From positions 1,426,001 through 1,490,000 of the forward strand of contig JAYJMM010000041.1 in assembly GCA_037349105.1 (NCBI GenBank): 64,000 nucleotides of DNA, written 5' to 3'. How positions within the stretch are numbered: position 1 is the stretch's first letter; every line of letters begins with the position of its first letter. Made by a program: the position numbers and the translations under genes. Positions 45,451 through 54,000 of the stretch are shown here, in pieces. The notes below the pieces were generated by a model that was not told the DNA's origin, made no database searches, and saw only the letters and a list, made by a program, of their open reading frames with translations. This stretch comes from Limnomonas spitsbergensis. Its lineage: Eukaryota; Chlorophyta; Chlorophyceae; Chlamydomonadales.

Positions 45451-48400
45451 GGCCTTGCATCATATCTGTCACTGACCCAGACAGGCCATGCATCACATCT
45501 GCAAGACTGTTACTGGCCCAGACAGGCCTTGCATCACATCTGTCACAGACCCAGACAGGCCATGCATCATATCTGTCACTGACCCAGACAGGCCATGCAT
45601 CATATCTGTCATTGACCCAGACAGGCCTTGCATCATATATGTCACTGACCCAGACAGGCCATGCATCATATCTGCAAGACTGTTACTGACCCAGGCAGGC
45701 CATGCATCATATCTGTCACTGACCCAGACAGGCCTTGCATCACATATGTCACTGACCCAGACAGGCCCTGCATCACATCTGCAAGACTGTTACTGACCCA
45801 GACAGGCCTTGCATCATATCTGTCACTGACCCAGACAGGCCATGCATCATATCTGTCACAGACCCAGACAGGCCTTGCATCATATCTGTCACTGACCCAG
45901 ACAGGCCTTGCATTACATCTGCAAGACTGTTACTGACCCAGACAGGCCATGCATCATATTTGCAAGACTGTTACTGACCCAGGCAGGCCATGCATCACAT
46001 CTGTCACTGACCCAGACAGGCCTTGCATCACATCTGTTACTAACCCAGACAGGCCATGCATCATATATGTCACTGACCCAGACAGGCCATGCATCATATC
46101 TGTCACTGACCCAGACAGGCCTTGCTTCACATCTGCAAGACTGTTACTGACCCAGACAGGCCATGCATCATATGTGTCACTGACCCAGACAGGCCTTGCA
46201 TCACATCTGCAAGACTGTTACTGACCCAGACAGGCCATGCATCATATCTGTCGCTGACCCAGACAGGCCCTGCATCACATCTGCAAGACAGTAACTGACC
46301 CAGACAGGCCATGCATCACATCTGTCACTGACCCAGACAGCCCATGCATCATATCTGCAAGACTGTCATTGACCCAGACAGGCCATGCATCATATCTGTC
46401 ACTGACCCAGACAGGCCATGCATCATATCTGCAAGACTGTTACTGACCCAGACAGGCCTTGCATCATATCTGTCACTGACCCAGACAGGCCTTGCATCAC
46501 ATCTGCAAGACTGTTATTGACCTAGACAGGCCATGCATCATATCTGTTACTGACCCAGACAGGCCTTGCATCACATCTGTCACTGACCCAGACAGGCCAT
46601 GCATCATATCTGTCACTGACCCAGACAGGCCATGCATCACATCTGCAAGACTGTAACTGACCCAGACAGGCCTTGCATCACATCTGTCATTGACCCAGAC
46701 AGGCCATGCATCATATCTGTCACTGACCCAGACAGGCCATGCATCACATCTGCAAGACTGTAACTGACCCAGACAGGCCTTGCATCACATCTGCAAGACT
46801 GTTACTGACCCAGACAGGCCATGCATCATATCTGCAAGACTGTTACTGACCCAGACAGGACATGCATCATATCTGTCACTGACCCAGACAGGCCTTGCAT
46901 CACATCTGCAAGACTGTTACTGACCGAGGCAGGCCATGCATCATATCTGCAAGACTGTCACTGACCCAGACAGGCCCTACATCACATCTGCAAGACTGTC
47001 ACTGACTCAGACAGGCCCTGCATCACATCTGCAAGACTGTTACTGACCCAGACAGGCCTTGCATCACATCTGTCACTGACCCAGACAGGCCATGCATCAC
47101 ATCTGCAAGACTGTTACTGACCCAGACAGGCCTTGCATCATATCTGTCACTGACCCAGACAGGCCTTGCATCACATCTGTCACTCACCCAGACAGGCCAT
47201 GCATCACATCTGCAAGACTGTTACTGACCCAGACAGGCCTTGCATCACATCTGTCACTGACCCAGACAGGCCATGCATCATATCTGTCACTGACCCAGAC
47301 AGGCCTTGCATCACATCTGTCACTGACCCAGACAGGCCCTGCATCACATCTGCAAGACTGTTACTGACCCAGACAGGCCTTGCATCACATCTGTCACTGA
47401 CCCAGACAGGCCATGCATCATATCTGCAAGACTGTTACTGACCCAGACAGGCCATGCATCATATCTGTCACTGACCCAGACAGGCCATGCATCACATCTG
47501 CAAGACTGTAACTGACCCAGACAGGCCATGCATCACATCTGTCACTGACCCAGACAGGCCATGCATCATATCTGCAAGACTGTTACTGACCCAGACAGGC
47601 CATGCATCATATATGTCACTGACCCATACAGGCCTTGCATCACATCTGTCACTGACCCAGACAGGCCTTGCATCACATCTGGCACTGACCTAGACAGGCC
47701 ATGCATCATATCTGTCACTGACCCAGACAGGCCTTGCATCACATCTGTCACTGACCCAGACAGGCCATGCATCATATCTGTCACTGACCCAGACAGGCCA
47801 TGCATCATATCTGTCACTGACCCAGACAGGCCATGCATCACATCTGCAAGACTGTAACTGACCCAGACAGGCCTTGCATCACATCTGTCACGGACCCAGA
47901 CAGGCCCTGCATCACATCTGCAAGTCTGTTACTGACCCAGACAGGCTATGCATCATATCTGTCACTGACCCAGACAGGCCTTGCATCACATCTGCAAGAC
48001 TGTTACTGACCCAGACAGGCCATGCATCATATCTGCAAGACTGTTACTGACCCAGACAGGCCTTGCATCACATCTGTCACTGACCCAGACAGGCCATGCA
48101 TCATATCTGCAAGACTGTTACTGACCCAGACAGGCCATGCATCATATCTGTCACTGACCCAGACAGGCCTTGCATCACATCTGCAAGACTGTAACTGACC
48201 CAGACAGGCCATGCATCACATCTGTCACTGACCCAAACAGGCCATGCATCATATCTGCAAGACTGTTACTGACCCAGACAGGCCATGCATCATATATGTC
48301 ACTGACACACACAGGCCTTGCATCACATCTGTCACTGACCCAGACAGGCCTTGCATCACATCTGTCACTGACCCAGACAGGCCATGCATCATATCTGTCA

Positions 48401-49250
48401 CTGACCCAGACAGGCCTTGCATCACATCTGTCACTGACCCAGACAGGCCATGCATCATATCTGTCACTGACCCAGACAGGCCATGCATCATATCTGTCAC
48501 TGACCCAGACAGGCCATGCATCACATCTGCAAGACTGTAACTGACCCAGACAGGCCATGCATCACATCTGTCACTGACCCAGACAGGCCCTGCATCACAT
48601 CTGCAAGACTGTTACTGACCCAGACAGGCCATGCATCATATCTGTCACTGACCCAGACAAGCCTTGCATCACATATGCAAGACTGTTACTGACCCAGACA
48701 GGCCATGCATCATATCTGCAAGACTGTTACTGACCCAGACAGGCCTTGCATCACATCTGCAAGACTGTAACTGACCCAGACAGGCCATGCATCACATATG
48801 TCACTGACCCAGACAGGCCATGCATCACATCTGCAAGACTGTTACTGACCGAGACAGGCCATGCATCACATCTGTCACTGACCCAGACAGGCCTTGCATC
48901 ATATCTGTCACTGACCCAGACAGGCCATGCATCACATCTGCAAGACTGTTACTGGCCCAGACAGGCCTTGCATCACATCTGTCACTGACCCAGACAGGCC
49001 TTGCATCATATATGTCACTGACCCAGACAGGCCATGCATCATATCTGCAAGACTGTTACTGACCCAGACAGGCCATGCATCATATATGTCACTGACCCAG
49101 ACAGGCCTTGCATCACATCTGTCACTGACAGAGACAGGCCTTGCATCATATCTGTCACTGACCCAGACAGGCCCTGCATCACATCTGCAAGACTGTAACT
49201 GACCCAGACAGGCCATGCATCATATCTGCAAGACTGTTACTGACCCAGAC
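44262..49250 (+). repeat. Higher-order duplication, offset 2,830 bp
   Basis: The unit order from about 44,262-45,030 recurs at about 47,092-47,860, and the segments ending near 46,310 and 43,480 are related to each other. This part carries the same GGCACTGACCTAGACAGG and GACCCATACAGG variants as the left end of the window (near 1,090 and 4,390). The right end of the array is therefore closer to the left end than to the middle in unit content. Confidence 0.75.
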
Positions 49251-49654
49251 AGGCCTTGCATCACATATGTCACTGACCCAGACAGGCCTTGCATCACATC
49301 TGCAAGACTGTTACTGACCCAGACAGGCCTTGCATCACATCTGTCACTGACCCAGACAGGCCTTGCATCACATCTGCAAGACTGTTACTGACCCAGACAG
49401 GCCTTGCATCACATCTGCAAGACTGTTACTGACCCAGACAGGCCATGCATCATATCTGTCACTGACCCAGACAGGCCCTGCATCACATCTGCAAGACTGT
49501 AACTGACCCAGACAGGCCATGCATCACATCTGTCACTGACCCAGACAGGCCATGCATCATATCTGTCACTGACCCAGACAGGCCTTGCATCATATCTGTC
49601 ACTGACCCAGACAGGCCCTGCATCACATCTGCAAGACTGTTACTGACCCAGACA

Positions 49655-50065
49655 GGCCATGCATCATATATGTCACTGACCCAGACAGGCCTTGCATCAC
49701 ATCTGTCACTGACCCAGACAGGCCATGCATCATATCTGTCACTCACCCAGACAGGCCATGCATCATATATGTCACTGACCCAGACAGGCCTTGCATCACA
49801 TCTGTCACTGACCCAGACAGGCCATGCATCATATCTGTCACTGACCCAGACAGGCCATGCATCATATCTGTCACTGACCCAGACAGGCCATGCATCATAT
49901 CTGTCACTGACCCAGACAGGCCCTGCATCATATATGTCACTGACCCAGACAGGCCATGCATCATATCTGTCACTGACCCAGACAGGCCATGCATCATATA
50001 TGTCACTGACCCAGACAGGCCCTGCATCATATCTGTCACTGACCCAGACAGGCCTTGCATCACAT
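49655..50065 (+). repeat. Pure 33-bp block near the array's right edge
   Basis: About twelve consecutive 33-bp units occur here without a single 41-bp unit, which is the longest uninterrupted run in the window. Because 33 is a multiple of three, frames stay open across it (for example 137 codons at 49,670-50,083). That openness follows from unit length and is not evidence of coding. Confidence 0.85.
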
Positions 50066-50300
50066 CTGCAAGACTGTCACTGACCCAGACAGGCCATGCA
50101 TCACATCTGTCACTGACCCAGACAGGCCATGCACCAGATCCATAACTGACCCAGACAGGCCATGCATCATATATGTAACTGACCCAGACAGGCCCTGCAC
50201 CAGATCCCCAACTGACCCAGACAGGCCCTGCACCAGATCCCCAACTGACCTAGGCTCTGCACTGCGCCCTGAACCCTGATCCCCAACCTTACCTAAACAG
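50066..50300 (+). repeat. Degenerating array edge merging into a splice acceptor
   Basis: The last units replace GCATCACATCTG with GCACCAGATCCCCAA. They then shorten (CTGACCTAGGCTCTGCAC) and run into GATCCCCAACCTTACC, TAAACAG|GCTATAC. This final stretch aligns with a preceding unit (GATCCCCAACTGACCC, AGACAG|GCCCTGC) with one gap and few mismatches. The 3' splice AG (50,299-50,300) coincides with the invariant ACAG|GC of the satellite unit. Confidence 0.8.
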
Positions 50301-51014
50301 GCTATACTGGGCGCTCCGTTTGCCCTGGCGGCCCTCCTGCTCCCGGCTGTACAGCTCCGGAGCCATGATCTGGCAGGGGAGCTTGACATGGGCAGGGTCT
50401 CCCCGGAGAAGTATCGGGGCACGTACGTTGCGGCGGCAGCAGCAGCGCCCGCCGGCGTTGAACTGTCTGCTGATCCGGGGGGTGAGCTTGCTAAGCAAGG
50501 CGTGTGCGGCGTGAGTGGCAGCAGGGCGCTTCTGGGAGATGCTGAACATGTCGCCAAGCCCGCCGAGCGGTGGCTGTGGGGCGGCGCGGGCCAGGATGCG
50601 AGCGGCAGCAGGGCGCCTCTTGGCGATGCTGCACATGCCGCCCAGCCTGCTGATCCGGGGGCGAAGTCTGCTGAACGTGGGTCTGAGCCTGCTGATCCGT
50701 GGACCAAACCTGTTGATTCGGGGGCCGAGCCTGATGAGCGGAATCCACGGGAGGCGCGAGGCAGCAGGGTGCATGCCGTGAATGTCACAGCCGGCATGAG
50801 AGAGGTAGGACCGCTGGCCACGGCTACTTCTCCTGGTGCTACTGGTCCGGCTGGTACTACTGGTCCGGCTGGTATTGCTTGTACTGCCGGTGTTCCTTGT
50901 ACTGCTGCTGGTACCGCTGTCTCCAAGACCTGGAATGTTCTGTTTGATCACGGAGGTTGCGACAAGAACCTCGACGCAGCGCGAGGGATACGGTTCCCGG
51001 GATGTCTGATGCAG
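50301..51014 (+). CDS. SPNS: Transporter exon 1 in window: TM6 and low-complexity loop
   Basis: The exon follows AAACAG at 50,295-50,300 and ends at GATGCAG|GTGGGC. The frame is closed upstream by TGA at 50,277-50,279. A hydrophobic helix precedes the first ATG (50,388), so the exon probably starts at the splice site and not at that ATG. The order AIL..PFALA....PAVQL resembles the TM6 region of plant Spinster homologues. Next comes RVSPEKY, then a loop of about 170 residues with an 87-bp direct repeat (50,514 and 50,601; SGSRA.LGDA.H) and collagen-like GPAG triplets. The last part, from about TWNVLF to CLMQ, matches nothing I recognise. The opposite strand is also open over most of the exon, which I attribute to base composition. 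Confidence 0.7.
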
Positions 51015-54000
51015 GTGGGCAGCAGCAGGATCTACATGCTTACGTGCAACACTATATGTGCCAACTCTGAAGTCTGAACCCCATGCAATCCCAATGCAGA
51101 CCCTAATAACCTAAATCCTAAACCCCATGCAAGCCATGTGCAAATCTATGTATAACCTTAAGCTCATGGAAAACCTAAACCCCGTGCAAACCATGTGCAA
51201 ATCCTGAGGCCTAAACCCTATGAAAATCCCAAACCCCATGCACGCCCTTATGCCCATGCAAATCCTTTGGATTCTGAAACCACCCAATACACTATATGTA
51301 CATACCGTTTATAATATACACATACCGTATACCCAATACGCGAACACTATATGTATGTTCGTTGTACCCTATGCACAGGGGTGGGTCACCCAGGCCACTG
51401 CCCTCAGTTTTAAATAATCTGCTGAGCGGCCAAGACATAAACTTCGTGACCCCCTTGCCACTTATGCTGCGACAGAGAGTTTCCGATTTCCCTCTAGCCT
51501 GTCAGGGTTCAGGTTCTGGGGGACCTGATTGCCCTGGGGCCTGTCAACCTCCAGTTGAAGGTGAAGGGTTAAGGGCCCGATTTCCCTCTGATCTGCCGGG
51601 TATTTTTGAGTTAAAAGTCTAAAATGTTAGGAGCTAGATCCATTCCTTAACCCTGAATGACCCCTATTTCTTGTGTTCGTGGTCAAGGGCTATGGGTTGA
51701 AGGTAAACGATCCAAGGACCCAGCACCACTCCTGAATTCCTGAACAACCACTGTATTAATTGCGCCCAGGTTGCAAGCGTCCCTCTGAAGGCTGTGGATG
51801 AAGGTTCAGGGTATAAGGGTTGAAGATCCATGAAGAAAGCCTCACTTCTAAACCCTAATTGAACCCTCTTGGTTCCGTCCAGGGTGTGATGGTCCCTCAG
51901 AAGGCTGTAGATGTGGGCGGCGACTGTATGAAACCGGCGCGTGAGATCAGCGTACGAGTGTTCGAGGGCGCCAGCCAGCACATGAGTGGTGGCCCATGTG
52001 TTGGTCAGGAGGGGGGACATGTTCCGCCTGCCACGTGAGTCAATAGATTGGGCACGGGTTAGTACCACTACCCGGCACGGGAACAGAAAATGGCATGTAT
52101 AGCGACCGGGGCGTTGAGCCAGGGGGGAAGAGATGGCATGCCAGCCACATGACTTCATCAATAGGGCCTGGCTAGTATGATCAGTACCGTGCCCGGCGTG
52201 GTTGATAAATTGATCAATATATAAAAGACATGGTTGGAGGCCAAGGTGCTGGACGGGATGGGAAGACGTCCTGCCGGCTATGTCAGTATATATTAGGCAA
52301 TTATAAGTATATTAAGTACATAGCGTGGTCAATCGGTTAAGAAACCCTAAACAAGATGCCCTGGGTGGAGGCCAAGGTGCTGGGCGGGAGGGAAAGACGT
52401 GCCGCGGGCCACACCAGTTCATCAATCAGCACACAGCACCTGTAGATGTGCTACGCCGTCCCTCGTAATCACGTTGAGTTGGGGGTGAGGAATACATGAA
52501 AATACTACTGATGGAGCTTCAGAGCCTGGTCCCAATCGGAAATGGAGATTTCCCCCAATATTTTGCCCTGAAGAAAGGCTTAAACAAATAATCAATTCAT
52601 ACCCCAGGGAAAACAAATCAAATCTATGGCACCCAAGAATGTGCTGGGACTGAGGGATAGATACAATGTTAATTATGGCTGGGTGACGCCAGTTTCCAAT
52701 CGAGATTATTGTGTAAGTATTCTGCCCTCACGGCAGTATTGATGGCGGCTGACTCCCCCCCCCTGCCCCCCGCCTTCCCTGACTCCCCACCCTCCACCTT
52801 TTGCCCCCCTCCTTCCCTGCCCCTGCCACTGCGCCCTCCTGGTGCTGAGCTGGTGGCAGCTGACTCCCTCCTCCCCTCCCTTCTCCAATGCACCTGTCTC
52901 TTGCCAGGCTGGCTGTCTGGCTGGTGCTGAGGTGGCGGCGAGTGCTGCAGGTTCTGGTACACAGCGCCTGGAATTTCAACAACTTTGGCTACCTCCCGAT
53001 TGAGTTCATCTTGCAGGTCAGATGTGTGCTTCTTGTTGTGCAGCGCAGCTACTGTTCAGCTACTGTTCAGCTTATCTTCAGCTACAGTTCAGCTAGGGTA
53101 CTCCTACCTCTCGGCCTCCGGCCAAAGTCCTCATGCGCCAGCCATGCTGCTTGGGCTTGTGTCTGTAAGCTGCTGGTTTGCCCCAGCCGAACCCTTGGCG
53201 GCTGCAGGACGACCCGCACAAGAAGGACTCGTAGTCCCCACCAAAAACAAAGAAACGCTGCAGGAATGCCGACCAAAGGATAAGCTTTCTGAGTGGAAAT
53301 CTGTTTGGCGTGGCAGTCAGATACCCTAAACCCTTGATAGGTCAAAGGTAGGGTTAGCGTGAGAGGTGTTTTTTGCGTCACAAACATATTCTGTGTTCTT
53401 CGGCGTGCGCTATACCACCTTTATAGGGCCAGCCTGGCAGCCATCACTGGTCCCATCAGGATCAAGCAAACAATGGTGGCATCATCCGGCTGAACATGTG
53501 CCGTATTACTTCGTTTTGTGCCATACCCTGCTATTGTGTAAGTACAATCCGTCTTCACCTGTGCAGTATCGCACAGCATCATGCCGTCACGTGATGCCAT
53601 GGATCAAACCTTGACCGGCCCTTCATCCCCTCCATCCCCTGCCCTCCATCCCCTCCCACTGCCTGTCTGCCTATCTGCCTGCCCCCCTTGTTCCCCTTAA
53701 CTGCCTGCCTGCCCTCCATACCCTCCCCCTGCCTGCCCCCTATCTCCTCCCCTTACCTGCCTGCCTGCCCTCCATCCCCTCCCCCTGTCTGCCTGCCAGC
53801 CTGCCCTTCATCCCCTCCCACTGCCTCTCTGCCTACCTGCCTGCCCCCCTCTCCTCCCATTACCTGCCTGCCTGCCCCCCATACCCTCCCACTGTCAGCC
53901 TACCCTCCATCTCCTCCCACTGCCAGCCTGCCCCCCATCCCCTCCCACTGCCTGCTTGCGTACCTGCCTGCCCCCCATCCCATCCCCCTGCCTGCCTGTC

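Larger units (their letters stand above)
1..50250 (+). repeat. 50-kb satellite of interleaved 33-bp and 41-bp units
   Basis: The whole interval is a head-to-tail tandem array and continues past the left edge. Every unit starts CTGACCCAGACAGGCC, followed by (A/T/C)TGCATCA(T/C)AT(C/A)TG. It closes either with TCA (33-bp unit) or with CAAGACTG plus TTA, TAA or TCA (41-bp unit, an 8-bp insertion). At a mean of about 37 bp this is roughly 1,300 to 1,400 units. Recurring single-base variants (CTGACCGAG, CTGGCCCAG, CTGACAGAG, GACAGCCC, TGTCGCTG, ATATATGTC) mark subfamilies. All units share one orientation. No gene, transposon or foreign insertion was seen inside. Open frames are short because the 41-bp unit shifts frame and brings TAA or TGA. 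The array ends just before an inferred 3' splice site at 50,300, so I infer that it is intronic. Confidence 0.98.

Noticed and set aside
1..50083. Hundreds of 60-137-codon open frames in the satellite (MHHICKTVTDPDRPC-type and MACLGQLQSC-type)
   Set aside because: They are translations of the repeat in different frames and strands. The 41-bp unit shifts frame and brings stops, and the frames overlap one another and occur equally on both strands.
1..50250. CRISPR array
   Set aside because: Direct repeats are contiguous with no unique spacers. The 33/41-bp periodicity is an insertion variant, and the flanks are eukaryotic split genes.
50060..50926. 288-codon antisense frame rich in Pro, Ala and Ser
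   Set aside because: It runs from satellite into the mirror of a GC-rich exon and has no domain. The sense frame has a TM helix and splice sites that fit the transporter.
51664..52161. 165-codon - strand frame in transporter intron 1-2
   Set aside because: No recognisable domain, no supporting neighbours, and it sits in repeat-rich intron sequence.
52908..53016. Longer version of transporter exon 2 starting at 52,908
   Set aside because: The acceptor has an excellent pyrimidine tract, but its phase does not match the strong donor at 51,015. Kept only as an alternative.
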